This document shows, one piece after another, positions 1 through 11,340 of a stretch of DNA of 64,000 nt (its first letter is position 1; each line of letters starts with the position of its first letter). Position numbers and translations under genes: made by a program. The DNA is from Laburnicola sp. R22_1. Lineage: Eukaryota; Ascomycota; Dothideomycetes; Pleosporales; Didymosphaeriaceae. The stretch is taken from assembly GCA_014281115.1 (NCBI GenBank), contig JACONQ010000014.1:1-64000 (forward strand), written 5' to 3'. Below the pieces are notes generated by a model. It searched no databases and was not told where the DNA came from. It saw only the letters and a program-made list of their open reading frames with translations.

Positions 1-42
1 CTAAGGTTAAAAGGATTCATTCCCACGGTAACACCAGCACCT
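1..42. other. Residual Oxford Nanopore native-barcode adapter (not genomic)
   Basis: The contig starts with non-telomeric bases outside the telomere array, which no real chromosome end should carry. Positions 3-10 read AAGGTTAA and 35-42 read CAGCACCT, the two flanks of ONT native barcodes. The 24 bases between them (11-34) match native barcode 07 as I remember it. The adapter joins the C-rich telomere strand directly, so a read began at the ligated physical end of the chromosome. The barcode match is from memory; the two flanks are seen directly. Confidence 0.93.
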
Positions 43-189
43 AACCCTAACCCTAACCCTAACCCTAACCCTAACCCTAACCCTAACCCTAACCCTAACC
101 CTAACCCTAACCCTAACCCTAACCCTAACCCTAACCCTAACCCTAACCCTAACCCTAACCCTAACCCTAACCCTAACCCTAACCCTAAC
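43..189. repeat. Terminal telomere array, (CCCTAA)n
   Basis: About 24-25 perfect CCCTAA hexamers with no variant units, in the C-strand orientation expected at a left chromosome end. Because an adapter is ligated at its outer side, its roughly 147 bp may be close to the full telomere length in that molecule, which is normal for filamentous fungi. On its inner side it passes without spacer into a coding relic. Confidence 0.98.
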
Positions 190-1053
190 ATCCTACTTTA
201 TAAGCCGCAGAAGGTAGACACTATAAAGCCTCGCAGTATTATTAATAAAGTGCAGGTGCTAGGTAAGCAGCTATACCTAAACCGAAAGCTATAGTGCGAC
301 GGCACAGAGGTCTATAACAACTTTATGTGGGTAGAAGATATTAAGAAGAACGCGAACAACGTTTACTTACAATTAAAAAAGCAGATTAACGCCTATGGCA
401 TTAAAGAGGATAGTAGTGTTAGTGCAGTTATTAATCTTCTAACTAACAGGCACGATAAGCAAGGCCACTAGCTTAAAAATAATTGCCACGTTACTATAAC
501 CTACCTTCTAAATTTCTATCCGCCTGCTAAGATAGGAATTAAGAAGATAAAGTAGTTAGCTTTAGGGGTGTACGACCTATGCAATAATGCTATCAAGCGA
601 ATTACAACAAAGGATAAGGGTTATATAGCTAATATTAAATACTTCTAACTAAGTAAGGCAAAGACCTATTATAAAGACAGAGCGATTAGTAGTGCTATTA
701 GGATATTCTTTAGCCAGGATACACGCCTAGTAGCCGATTTCTCTCTTGGCTTTTTAAACAACAGCTAGTAGCTACCCTTTCCCCTCTTTTAATTAACAAA
801 CCGGCTTCTCCTTCGCTCTCTTTAGCGCTGCCGTGCAGTATTCTATACTGTAGCTCACCACACTCGCTTATATCAAGAATAAATGCTAAGCCTTTTCCCT
901 TATTTTATCTATATTATTACTTATAAATATAAGCTTATTGCTATAAAGCTACTTATCTCTTCTTACTATCGTCCCTCTATACTAAATTACATAGTCCTCT
1001 ACTCTTTTTTATTTAAATTAGCTGGGTGGATAGTCTACCCAACTAGAAAGTAA
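187..1053 (+). pseudogene. Unrecognised protein relic truncated by the telomere
   Basis: One reading frame can be followed for about 288 codons from the last telomere repeat to a TAA at 1051-1053. It is broken only by TAG and TAA codons, most of them plausible former Gln or Trp codons. The readable protein is Lys/Asn/Tyr-rich in its first two thirds (for example LALGVYDLCNNAIKRITTK and YYKDRAISSAIRIFFSQDT). It ends in hydrophobic, Tyr- and Phe-rich segments that could be membrane-spanning. No start codon remains because the 5' end is replaced by the telomere. I do not recognise the family. Frame continuity over 860 bp argues for a real former gene decayed by RIP. Confidence 0.55.
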
Positions 1054-1879
1054 CACTTAGTAGGGAAGTAACCTAGTGCATTTTACTATAAAGGTAATGT
1101 GTAAGAGCTATAAAAGGTAGGGTTCAGGCTAATAATTCTAAGGTGGCAATGTTGGGACAAGAGTTAATGGGCGCGTAGACAGCTAGGGAAACGTACGTGT
1201 AGTGGAACGAGAAGGCGCCTATAAGCTTGTTGTAGGCCCGACGTTTTAAGCACCTATACCCTTAACGTATTCGGCTCCTAGGGTTAGTAGGTAGGCAAAG
1301 GGAAAGGATAGCTAGGGGCCTATCTACACATAACACGCCTATTACCTAGGCAGTTAGTTTATACCCTCCTACTTTGTTATCTTAGCCCCCTACCTCCTGC
1401 CTCACGCTCCGTTCCTATGGCCCAGCCCACCCTAGCAGCCCTAACAACGCTTCCCACCCCTGGGCTATGGAGAGAAGGCATGCCTCGGCTGTAGCTTAGC
1501 TTACTAGGATACTAGGCGCCTGGGGATTATTAGTCAAGGCGCTAGACTATTAGAGCAGGACTACTACGCCAAGGCCATTTCCTATGCGCTAGCTGCGCCT
1601 CTATTCTACTAGGGCGTAACGCCGCCTACACTTCTTATCTATAACATTATATCTGTGTCTCTCTCTTCTTGCCGTTCCTAATAGTCTAAAATACTACCCG
1701 CGCCTCTCTCTACTATAACTCCTAAAGCACTAATAACACCTAAACACCCCCCTTCCTACTTTTTACTAACACTACCTAGCCTTACGCTAATATGGCTGGG
1801 CCGTGCTAATATATATATGTAGGCGTGCTGCCTAGCTAGAAACTATGCCTGCCCTACTGCTCCTCCTAACTACATAGGC
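1054..1879. other. Decayed sequence with no gene I can support
   Basis: The sequence is rich in CTA and TAG, like its neighbours, with short GC-rich patches around 1200-1560. No frame stays coherent for more than a few dozen codons and no motif or repeat end is recognised. Part of it probably held the 5' portion of the membrane-protein relic that is readable from about 1880. Confidence 0.5.
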
Positions 1880-2149
1880 AGAGGGCATAGGTAGCTCCTA
1901 CTAGGGGCCAGCGTTATATTAGCTACGCAAACAAGGCATTTAGCGATAGAGAAGTGCGGCGTTAAGGACTACTATCTAGTGGCCATGCAAGACACATAGT
2001 AGTGTGCGTACGGTAGATAGGCATCTTAGCAAACCACGCTGTTCGCAGCACCTCTACTACTTCTACCCTGTGCCTACCCTCCTAAGCGCCTTTACGCTTC
2101 GCCACTTTAACACGCGATAGGTTTAGTCTTGTCTACCCACTATATATAA
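1880..2149 (+). pseudogene. Membrane-protein relic, 5' part (interrupted by E1)
   Basis: This frame contains a Ser/Thr-rich stretch (TSTTSTLCLPS) and runs into the E1 target site TATAA at 2145-2149. With E1 and one TSD copy removed, the codons continue in the same frame at 7406 (LVYPLYI followed by KSATLLSIDNNPTTGT). The two sides therefore belong to one former gene. The product was probably a single-pass surface protein: an extracellular Ser/Thr-rich part here, with the membrane segment and tail downstream of E1. In-frame TAG and TAA codons show decay. The true 5' end is not identifiable. Confidence 0.5.
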
Positions 2150-2312
2150 TGTAACGGTATTCGGACTGTTCATTGTTGCCTATGCTAGCTCATTGCTGCC
2201 TACACTTATTTACTACTGCCTATCCTACCTAGCAGTATATATCTTAGCTACTACACACATACAATCAAATTAGTGTTTTTCTGACTTTTGCTTTGCAGCA
2301 ACAACCGCTACA
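2150..2312 (+). repeat. 5' LTR of E1
   Basis: 163 bp, ending CCGCTACA. It carries more C-to-T and G-to-A changes than some other copies: the CTTTTGC here corresponds to CTTTCGC in the 3' copy. Confidence 0.95.
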
Positions 2313-2330
2313 GTTATGAGCCCGGATTGC
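2313..2330 (+). promoter_or_regulatory. Primer-binding site, half-tRNA iMet type
   Basis: GTTATGAGCCCGG starts immediately after the 5' LTR. It is complementary to the anticodon stem-loop of initiator tRNA-Met (GGGCTCATAAC), not to the tRNA 3' end. This is the priming mode known for Drosophila copia and yeast Ty5. E3 has the same site, and E2 has it with one G-to-A change. Confidence 0.8.
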
Positions 2331-2397
2331 GACGGAATCTCACTCACCTGAATTACCTGCCTACTCACACATAGAGTAGAGAAACCCAGCGAGCACG

Positions 2398-5300
2398 ATG
2401 ACTACTAAGGACCCAGCCGTCACTCGAGTGACAGTTATACTTAGTCAATCAGAGGATTAGCACAAGTGGCTGTTTATCCGCAAGGATACAGCACAAAAAA
2501 ATCAACTCTAGAAATACGTCGACCCAGACGTTGCAGCAGACTAGCTACCCCAGCTAGAGGAGCCGATTGAACCTCAGCTTAGCGACTATGACCAACGAGC
2601 TACGACGTACGCTGGCCTAAACACCGAGCAGCAAGCCAATTACCGTTGGGCATACAAGAGATGGGAGAAGAAGGATCTAGAGTATAAGCGTCAGCTGAAG
2701 GCGCTGGCAGACTTTAACTCTGAGATTAGTAAGACGATAGCAGCGCATCACATTTACCTGATTGAGGACAAGGATACGCCGCACTAACGCCTTACGACCC
2801 TTAAGAAACATCTCGCACCGTCAGACGCGACGCGACGCCGCGATCTAATAGCGGTATACAAGGATCTCCAGACGCCGCCAAAGGGCAGGAAGGTTAAAGA
2901 ATAGCTTCAAAGGTGGATCGAGGTCACCAACCAGTGCAAAGCCATCAGGCTGGCAGAGACTGAAGACACCCAAGCGCAGGAAGACTTCCTAGTCGCCTGC
3001 AAGACAATTAACCCCAAATACGGAACAGCAGGTCTACAAGACCTGATCTAGAAGGAGAGGCTTAGTAAGACAGTCCCCTTAGTGGAGAACTACGTCGCCA
3101 AGTTCTTAGCATACCTAAAGCGTACACGCCCAATTAGTACAGGCTTCAGCGCACACGCGGCAGAGCTAGAGATAGCAAAGCCAGCAACACCGCAAGATAA
3201 TAAACCTACACAGAGCGGTGTATGCCTCTGTGGCAAAAGACACTTATGGTCGAGATGCTGGGTGATGAACCCAGATGCGCCTTATAGACCCCAAGGATTC
3301 GACAATAAGAAGGGTAGTAAGAAAGTGGCAGCGGCCTTTGCTAAGGATCTAAGCTTGAAAGCGAGGGTGGAGAAAGCCATACAGGACTGGAAGGCAACTT
3401 AGTCGAACTCTGAGCCTGCAGTCACTATTGACGATGGCAAGCCTCCTTCCAATCCATCGACCTACACCGCACAATATATGGTATCCGATGCCGTTATGGT
3501 TGACAAGCGCGACGAGCGCGACGAGGATCTAATGCTTGACGACGGTGTCAAACCTACTAAGGAGTTGGTGGCTCTATCGACGCTTGACGATGTTAGCAGC
3601 TACGACTCATTGAGCAACCGATTCATACTTGATCCTGGTTCGAACACTCACATTGTTAACACTAAGTCCTGGCCTGGATAAACAAGAGAGTATGAGGCCA
3701 GTGCCAACAATTTCGTAGGAGCAGGAACAGGCCGTATTAAGATAACTGCATAGGGCAGCATAAAGCTGACCGTGAAAACACTAAGAGGACTATCACCTAT
3801 CGTCCTAACACACGTTGCCTTAGTCGAAGGCTTCTTGACGAGCCTTATAGGCTTAGCACGCTGTCGCTCGAGTTAGATCCACTTTAACTTAGGACAAGAT
3901 TTGCTGTACAAAGTCAGCAAGAAAACTGTTATTGCTTAACTAGAGTATGACAATGGTCACTGGCTAGTTAACGCTAATGCTAGCCGCCGCCCAGACATAC
4001 GCCTATTATTATCCTTTAGCACTACCTACTAACCTTCAAAGGACCCTCGACGCGATCTTATAGTCGACTACAGGACAGCTCACAGCACCTAGGGCCATTT
4101 AGGCAAGAAGGCAATTGAGAAGCTGGCTAACTATGTAGAAGGCTTGCAAGTAGAAGGCAAAGATAGCAACTTCTGTAGCGTATATGTTAAATCGAAACTC
4201 ACAAAGCAAGTCTCTAGAAGACAGCAGGAGGACTTTGCACCTAGGAAATTCTACCGCGTTGCTATAGACTTTATCCAGCTTTTGCCACAAGACACAGACG
4301 CTTGTCTTAATGGTAACCAAGTTGCAGGTTATATGGTGGACCAGTATAGCAAGTGGCATGAAGTTGACTGCTTTCCACAGCGTACGAAGGCATTCCTGAG
4401 CCGCTGGCTTGTCTAAAAGGTTCGCAAGATACAGCGTATCTTTAACAGCGACGTCACCGTAATCAAGACTAATAACGACCAAGGATACGGAGTTGCACCA
4501 AACGTATTGGAGGAACTTTGCGCTGAGCTAGAAATCCAATACAAGCTGCGGGCAGACTACGCAGACGAGCAAAACGGCCTTGCAGAGCGAGCAGGCAAGA
4601 TCATCGTTATTCGAGCTCGAGCTATGAGGCTTAAAGGAAACCTGCCAAAATCATTATCAAACGAGCTGTTTAGAACAGCAGCATACATACTAAATCGTAC
4701 ACCAACCGAAGCACTAGGTTGGAAGACTCCATATGAGATTGTATGGGGATCAAAGCCGAAGGTGAACTACCTGCGCCCTATAGGCTGTCGAGCGTATGTC
4801 CGAAATCCGTCTATCAAGAGAGGCGACAAGCTGGAGTCCAGAGCTCTTATAGGACATCTTATAGGCTATGATTTAACGAATATCTTCAGGATCTGGCTGC
4901 CGACAAAGAACAGAGTAATTCGAGCTAGAGACGTTATTTTCGAACTAACGCGATTTTACAAAGGACCAGAAGGCTACGCAGCAGAGTTAGTTATTAAAGA
5001 GGTTATAGAGCTGCTTGCCTTTCCAGAAGAAGCTAAATCTGACGATATTGCCATTGAAGAGCTCATGACGCTTAGGCAGACGCGTAACGAGACGCGCAAC
5101 GAGACGCGCAACATACCTGCAGCTGCAGCTCGCGCAAGCCAGCAGCATATAGGGGGTGAGAGCAGAGTTAAGGAAATTGATGGAGTTGACGAGGACGTAG
5201 AGGATCTATTTCTAGGGGGTGGGCTACTTACGCCTACATCACCTGCGCCTCACGTGAGCCGGCAACAGAATAACGATACTCCGGCCGAAGTTCTCCCGAT

Positions 5301-7173
5301 AGAACGAGATCTAGAGCTCTCTGCAACCCAAATCCCTGACTATCTACCTAATCGACACACAAACAATGCGCCGAGACGTAGAAATCTCGAAATTAACGAG
5401 TCAAATATACTCACAACCTCACGCCGATAGTAGTAGCGCACTAACGACCTCACCAGTGCAACCAGATACCAGACACACGCGATTTCCTATGGAATACGCA
5501 TCAATGACTACCTACACGCGTTTACAACAGCGCTGAAGCCGCAGCCTGTCTTTAGGATCTATTAGTCACAGGTTCCGCCACCGCCGAGGACCTGGAGAGA
5601 CCTAGAGACTCACCCGCATAGTGCTGAGTTTCGACAAGCAGGTCAAGAAGAATACCGTAATATATGGAATAAAGGATGCTTTGCTAGGACTGCAAAGACA
5701 GCAGCAAATGTTAATGCTGAGGTCTTACCACTTATGTGGGTGTTTACCTACAAATTTAATAAGGACGGCTTCCTCTCACGATTCAAGGCACGATTGGTGA
5801 TTAGAGGTGATCTCCAGCAGCCGTACGGAGACACCTACGCCGCCACACTCGCAGCACGCACCTTTAGAGCAATCACCGCTATTGCCAATCACTTTGGGCT
5901 AGAGCTGATTCAATACGATGTACCAACAGCTTTTCTTAACGCCCTACTCAACCGTCTACTCTACGCGCAGACGCCAGACGGATTTCAAGAAGATGGAGAA
6001 CTACTCCAGATACTCCGCGCTCTCTATGGATTAAAGGAGTCACCGCTACTATGGTACAAGGAGCTCCGCAGAACGCTATAGTCACTAGGGATAAAGCCTG
6101 TGCCAGGCTTTCTATGTGTGTACACAAACAAGTGGCTTATACTATTTGTCTACGTTGACGATATCGTCATGGCCTTTCACCCACACAATACCAAGCTCCA
6201 CTAGTAGTTCAAGCAGAAGCTTAGCGAGTACTATCAACTAAAGCGACTTGGTCCACTCAAGTGGTTTTTAGGCATACGCGTCATCCGAGACATCGCCGCC
6301 CGCAAACTCTGGCTGCTCCAAGATGCCTACATCGACAAAGTAGCCGCAAAGTATGGCATAACGTCTACTGGCCGCCGTACAGAAGTACCTATAATGGTCA
6401 ACTACCTTGAACCATCTATAGAGGAACCCAACGCAGCTCGTACGAAGCTCTACCAGGAGCTCGTCGGCCATCTCGCGTTCCTGACGCAGTTCACTCGACC
6501 AGATCTAGCACGCGCGCATGTGATACACGCTTCACATCTCACAAACCCCAGACAAGCTCACGTAGACTCTATACGCAAAGTATGGCGTCACGTCCTAGAG
6601 ACAAAGTACTACGCGCTTGAAACTTGCACAGCTAAGCAAGAGATTTAAGAGTTCATAACTACAGAAGAAGATTATCGCGATCCTATCTTCTTTAGAGCAT
6701 CTGATGCTGCTTTCGCAGACAACCTAGAGACTCGCCGCAGCTCTTAAGGATATATTTTCCAGTTGTTTGGGATAACTGTCGACTGGAAGTCTACCCTGCA
6801 GCGTACAGTCACTAAATCAACTACTAAGGCAGAGCTACTCGCGCTCTCCCTCACAGGCTCAGCAATAGAGGAGTGGCTACGCCTTTTTAATGGCCTCTCA
6901 CTAACGCTTCACACTACTCCAACTATCTTATATAACAACTAGCAGACTGTTGGGATTGTTATAAAAGAACAAGACAAACTGGCAACCAAGCTCAAGCATG
7001 TTAATATACACCAGAGCTGGATCCGCCAGAAAGTAGAGCAAGGACGACTCTACGTACAATGGCGATCTACTGATAGGATGCCTGCTAACGGCATAACCAA
7101 GGTGCTACCACGTTAGAAGCATGCTGAGTTTGTGAGGCAGCTACACCTTACAAATCTATACTCTCGACTTTAA
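2398..7173 (+). pseudogene. E1 Gag-Pol polyprotein, many stop codons
   Basis: All readable segments from the ATG at 2398 to the TAA at 7171-7173 are in one frame, giving 1,591 codons in a single ancestral ORF. The order is Gag with a zinc knuckle (CLCGKRHLWSRC, near 3220), protease (LDPGSNTHIVN, near 3630), integrase with the DDE Glu in NGLAERAGK (near 4570), reverse transcriptase (LIQYDVPTAFLNA, then YVDD near 6155) and RNase H to the end. PR-IN-RT-RH order defines Copia. Most stops are TAG at positions where E2 has Trp or Gln, as RIP produces. No frameshift is needed. Confidence 0.92.
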
Positions 7174-7237
7174 GGCACAGTAGACATGTAGGAGAGATCA
7201 TCCTTACATTGTTAACTAACTACAGGATAAGGGGGTG

Positions 7238-7400
7238 TGTAACGGTATTCGGACTATTTATTGTTGCCTATGCTAGCTCATTGCTGCCTACACTTATTTA
7301 CTACTGCCTATCCTACCTAGCAGTATATATCTTAGCTACTACACACATACAATCAAATCAGTGTTTTCCCGACTTTCGCTTTGCAGCAACAACCGCTACA
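7238..7400 (+). repeat. 3' LTR of E1
   Basis: 163 bp, TGTAACGG to CCGCTACA, followed by TSD TATAA at 7401-7405. It is preceded by AGGATAAGGGGG, a likely polypurine tract. Confidence 0.95.
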
Positions 7401-7405
7401 TATAA

Positions 7406-8170
7406 AGTCCGCAACGCTTCTTTCTATAGATAATAACCCTACTACAGGAACCTAGACCATAGTTAGTACCACGGCTTAATACGGCGTCTCTCCTCCTATA
7501 AGCTCTGGCCTATCCACAGCCTTAATCGCCGGGTTTATTACTTTAGCAATAGCCTTTTGCCTTTGTGCGCTGCTTCTTCTGCTCTACTGCGTTGGCCCAC
7601 AAATACGTAACAGGCGACCCCCTCCCCCCGTCCCTAAAAAGGACTGTCGCCTGCTAGTTGCTTTAACTAAACCTACCTTAAGGCGGAACGCGGCTACTCC
7701 TAGTAGACCTGCCCTCGGAAAACCTTTCCTTGGCACGTGGTGGCTAGTGGGAGCCAACCGCCATAAGGCTCGCAAACCCATTACTGCCTTTTAGGGTACT
7801 AAGGCTTTGCTTTCCACGCATCTAGCCATTTTAGAGTCTCCCATCTATTGCCAAAATCTCTTCTAGCCAACGTGCCAGCGTTCGAGGCATTTAAGGGGGA
7901 TCGGCTTAGATCTAGAGAACACTTAGCCCTAGCCTTTACAGCTAGGTTGTACTAAGATAGAGCGTATGCTAGAGTGGGAGCTATGGCCTAGCTCTAGCTG
8001 TAGCAGCAGTTAGTACTCGCGACCTAGCTCGTGCTAGACAGTTTTTAAGCAAGACCTGGGAGAAGGTCTCAAGCGCGAGTTGGGGGGAAGCCTAGGGCCA
8101 ACAATAAGATCGGTCCAAGCAGCAGTATGTGGCCATGCAGTAGTGCAGCCCACGCGTACGCGTGAAGGTA
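7406..8170 (+). pseudogene. Membrane-protein relic, 3' part (TM segment and tail)
   Basis: This continues the frame left of E1. After a Ser/Thr-rich stalk comes a clear membrane segment of about 25 residues (ALIAGFITLAIAFCLCALLLL, near 7520-7590). A basic, Pro-rich stop-transfer stretch follows (RNRRPPPPVPKK), then a decayed cytosolic region with at least one frame change. The layout is typical of fungal cell-surface sensors or adhesins, but no named domain is visible. A diverged relative lies at 10591-11340, with the same order of segments and matching short blocks such as AATPSRP against AAPPTRP. The function is unknown. Confidence 0.5.
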
Positions 8171-8751
8171 GACGTGGCGTGCTTAGCATAGCGGGGACTA
8201 ATAAAATACGCAACGTCTAAGCTACCACCGCACAACTATAAACAACAGCACGCCTATACACCCCTTGCCTGCGTGACCGCAAGGGGAAGCGCTATCTATC
8301 TATTAAGCCTACGTGCGGCACGTGGCCGGAAGCGTAGCCATCTATTACTACGTGTGCCAGCATCCCCTAAGACTATTACATTGCAAGGGGGTAGTACGTT
8401 CACTACAGAAGGTGTCCTACCAAGACGAGGAACCACTAGAGAAGCGCCACCTAGTATTGCCTTTGGCTTCCCCTTTGCCTTAAGGGAGTAGGAGCCTAAC
8501 CCCTACGCTGTCCCCAGGGGTGGGGTGGCGCAGGTGCTCATTGTTAGTCGGTGCATTAGGGCTAGGGTAATAAAGTAGGCAGCAGAATAGATAGATCGTA
8601 TCGCTATCAACAGAATAAAAGTGGAGGGAAAGCATCTAGAAAGGAGGAAATAGTTAGCAAAGGAAAGGAGTGTGCTTCTGCTACTTCTCTATATAGGCTA
8701 CGCTCTAGGCAAGGACGTGCGACGCTAGTACGTAGCGACGCTTTGCACTAT
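8171..8751. other. Intergenic or decayed tail, no supported gene
   Basis: One 72-codon open frame (8273-8491, plus strand) has an Arg/Ser-rich, unpatterned product. It may be the decayed end of the membrane-protein relic or chance. Nothing else is recognised before the hydrolase relic that ends at 8752 on the other strand. Confidence 0.4.
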
Positions 8752-9691
8752 CTAGTTAGTTTGCACGCCCCTTACGTGCAAGCCTTGTAGGTTCAGCAGG
8801 CCCTTGCCCGCCGCCTCCACCACAGCCTTGTACCATACTAATGCCATACCCTAGTACCCAATATCCGTAGGGTGGATCCTATTAGGACCCAGCCCATCCT
8901 TACTAACGTTCGGATACATGTCGCCAAGTACAATACGCTGCCCTTTATGGCGTCTCGCCTCTACAATGGCGCGGTACTTAGGATTCACAATCGTCCTAAT
9001 ACAGTCGTCGCCCGTGGGATCAGCGTTGGGCAGGAGGGTAGATAGCACAATTGTCACGCAGTAAATCTAGTCAAAGAGTCTATCCAGGAGTTTGTCCATC
9101 TATTAGTTAATAAAGCTAAGGGGGTATTAGGGAGAATGGCTAAGCACATTATTTGTTCCCGCACTGCTTTGTTAGCGTTGTGTAGGGGACCACCTATATA
9201 AGGTAGGACTTACTTAATTAGCATAAGGTGGGGTTAAAAGCAAAGGTCCTGCTCGGCGTGCATAGCGACTTAATGCACTAGGGCGCCTAGATAACCTTTA
9301 TTTTGCTATTTAGGTTGTGGCTATTAGCACCATAGTAATAGGGGTAAGGAAGTGTAGATAAACGCACCCTATTCTTTATCTTGCCTAAAGATACTGTGCC
9401 TACTATATTAATAGCTATTCCTGTGTATTACAGCATGTGCTAGAGGTGCTTACAGTACCCGTTTCTGTTGCTTAAGCCCTGGCCATAAGTAATTAATACA
9501 CTAAGAGGGAGGATGCGTAAGGGGAATTGGTTAGAACTAATATAGAATACTATTAAGTCAACCTTATAAGCCTTAAGGGTTTGCAGGGTGGCTTTTCTTA
9601 TAATATAGAGCGTACTTGTCGTTCCTAAAGAGAAAGGGAGTGCGCTCACCAGAGCTAGCAGTGTAGCTATAAGCACTATATGGCTATACAT
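8752..9691 (-). pseudogene. Secreted SGNH/GDSL-type hydrolase relic
   Basis: Read on the minus strand, the ATG at 9691 opens a signal peptide (MYSHIVLIATLLALVSALP). It is followed by LRILPLSVLITYGQG, the block I region where the family has GDS-[LI]-T. The catalytic Ser block is thus altered. AGTNNVLS near 9160 matches block III (AGTND, Asp now Asn). TIVLSTLLPN and NRIHPTDIGY near 8870 match the C-terminal block with the catalytic His. The length (about 310 codons) fits fungal secreted SGNH esterases. At least one frameshift and several TAG stops separate the blocks. Substrate unknown. Confidence 0.82.
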
Positions 9692-10590
9692 GCCTGTGTA
9701 CAATATAATAAATTTAAGAGTGGCGACAATAGTTAATAGGGTTGGGAAGGTCTAGTAACGCTAGTAGGTAATAGCAAGACTTAGCATTTACGGGTAACCT
9801 AGGCAAGAGGATTAGTACCGTACAGACTAGATGCTAGGAGAGATAAATAAAAGAGCGCTTTAACAAAGAACCGCTATAGGTACAACAACACAAATATGCT
9901 AAGTGTGGATATTTAGCCGCAAATATAGTAGTAAAGGCCTTCTTCTATAGCTTAGGTAGAGAGGCGTTACTAACTTTTTGCAGCACGGATAGCGTTGCTT
10001 CTAATAATTATATGGCGCGCTCGCTACGCCTCTATTCCACTAAACCGAAACGCTTACCACGCCTCTACCTAAGGCTTATGCCCCGAAAAGCGCCCACTAC
10101 GCCCTCCCTAGGCCCTTTATTATTGTATTTTCCATCTTAGATGTGTATACAAACATGTTATCTAGCAAAAAGTCTACCTGCATATACGCTTTCTCTAGAT
10201 AAACCACAAGAAATTAGTATAGATACTATATTATACGCCATGCTAGCAATATAAGCGCCCGAAAAAAAGAAGAAGAACGAAGAGAGTTAGGGGATTTTAA
10301 CGTGCCATAGTAGGCTACTATATTTAAACTGTGAGATATACAATATGCTTCTTAATTTGGATAATATTTCTTTACTAGATCTAGCGTGTTACTATTTTAC
10401 TCTTATATAGTAGCTAGTCTTCCCTTAACTTTTCTAGTAATAAGACTCTAATGCCGCAATATATAGTAATATATAACCGCTTCCTAGTTTTATTACCTAT
10501 TACTTAGTTATAATCGTTATTCTTATTGTTAATAAAGACTACCTATATAACCTACCATTTCCCCACGCCCAAACTATATCTTTAGTGGGA
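9692..10590. other. Divergent intergenic region
   Basis: It lies between the minus-strand hydrolase relic and the plus-strand membrane-protein paralogue, so it once held both promoters. It is AT-rich and TAG-rich, with no supported ORF, repeat end or RNA gene. Confidence 0.45.
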
Positions 10591-11340
10591 CTAGACGTTA
10601 TCTCTACCTCTACACACTCTATAACGTCTACGGTACTAGTAATTAGACTTGTTCTTACGACTCTAGGGTGCCTCCTATACGCGCTGTTAGCATTTCTACA
10701 CCTTTAGCTGTGGATACGTAGTAGGCATTCAGCTGCACAATACCAGCATCCTCTACCCATGCCCTAAAAAGACCCGCCGCGTACTAGGCTGGCTACTATG
10801 CCCAAAGGATCCACAAAGCACGGTGCGGCTCCTCCTACTAGGCCTGTTTACACCTTATCGCACCCTCTACTAAAGAGGGCTAGCCCCATTAAGGCGTGCA
10901 ACGCATTCACCATCTATCGCAGTGTGGAGGCTTTACCCACCGTGCATTCGAACAGGTTAAGCGTAACAAAGAATTCCGCTTATCCTTCGCTATAGAAATA
11001 TAGGTATATAGGAAGATTTAGCGTAGACTTAGAGCATACATAGCCCTAGCTATTGCAACCGCTATAGGCTATGTTAGGAAGCTTATTAGGACGACAACCT
11101 TAGTGCAGCTTAAGCGGCAGCAGCAGCCTCTACTCGCGGTTAAGCTTGTGGTACAGCATCGCTAACATAGAAGAGCCAAAGGAGAGCCTTATATATAGGA
11201 CATAGGCAGGTCTAGGATTAATAATAAGTCTAGTTTAAGCAACTGCAAACCGCTATACAACGCCACCAGTCGCGTTTCTATAGAGGGAAAAGGAGTGGGC
11301 TATAGAAGGAACCGACTAGATATAGGCTAGTTAGTAAGAA
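10591..11340 (+). pseudogene. Second membrane-protein relic (paralogue of the E1-split gene)
   Basis: Readable blocks are a Ser/Thr-rich stretch (STSTHSITSTVLVIR), a hydrophobic segment (LVLTTLGCLLYALLAFLHL, near 10650-10710), then MPKGSTKHGAAPPTRPVYTL at 10798. Near 11035-11150 is RAYIALAIATAIGYVRKL and a Gln-rich part. The order and several short blocks match the relic at 7406-8170 (HLALAFTA against YIALAIATA; QQLVLAT against QQPLLAV). I infer a diverged gene pair flanking the hydrolase relic. Frame changes and TAG stops are present. Confidence 0.42.

Larger units (their letters stand above)
2150..7400 (+). mobile_element. Copia-type LTR retrotransposon E1 (decayed)
   Basis: A 5,251-bp element with 163-bp LTRs that start TGTAACGG and end CCGCTACA. 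It is flanked by the perfect 5-bp TSD TATAA (2145-2149 and 7401-7405). It carries a primer-binding site matching the tRNA-iMet anticodon region and one Gag-Pol frame. It is the same family as E2 (14566-19828), which lies on the other strand. The two LTRs differ at about 6 of 163 sites, all transitions. It inserted into a membrane-protein gene, whose frame resumes on the far side. Confidence 0.95.

Noticed and set aside
7730..7830. Possible mating-type alpha-box or HMG-box fragment (RKPITAF, CNAFTIYRS)
   Set aside because: Only a few residues match, the frame breaks at once, and no further box residues follow in either paralogue.
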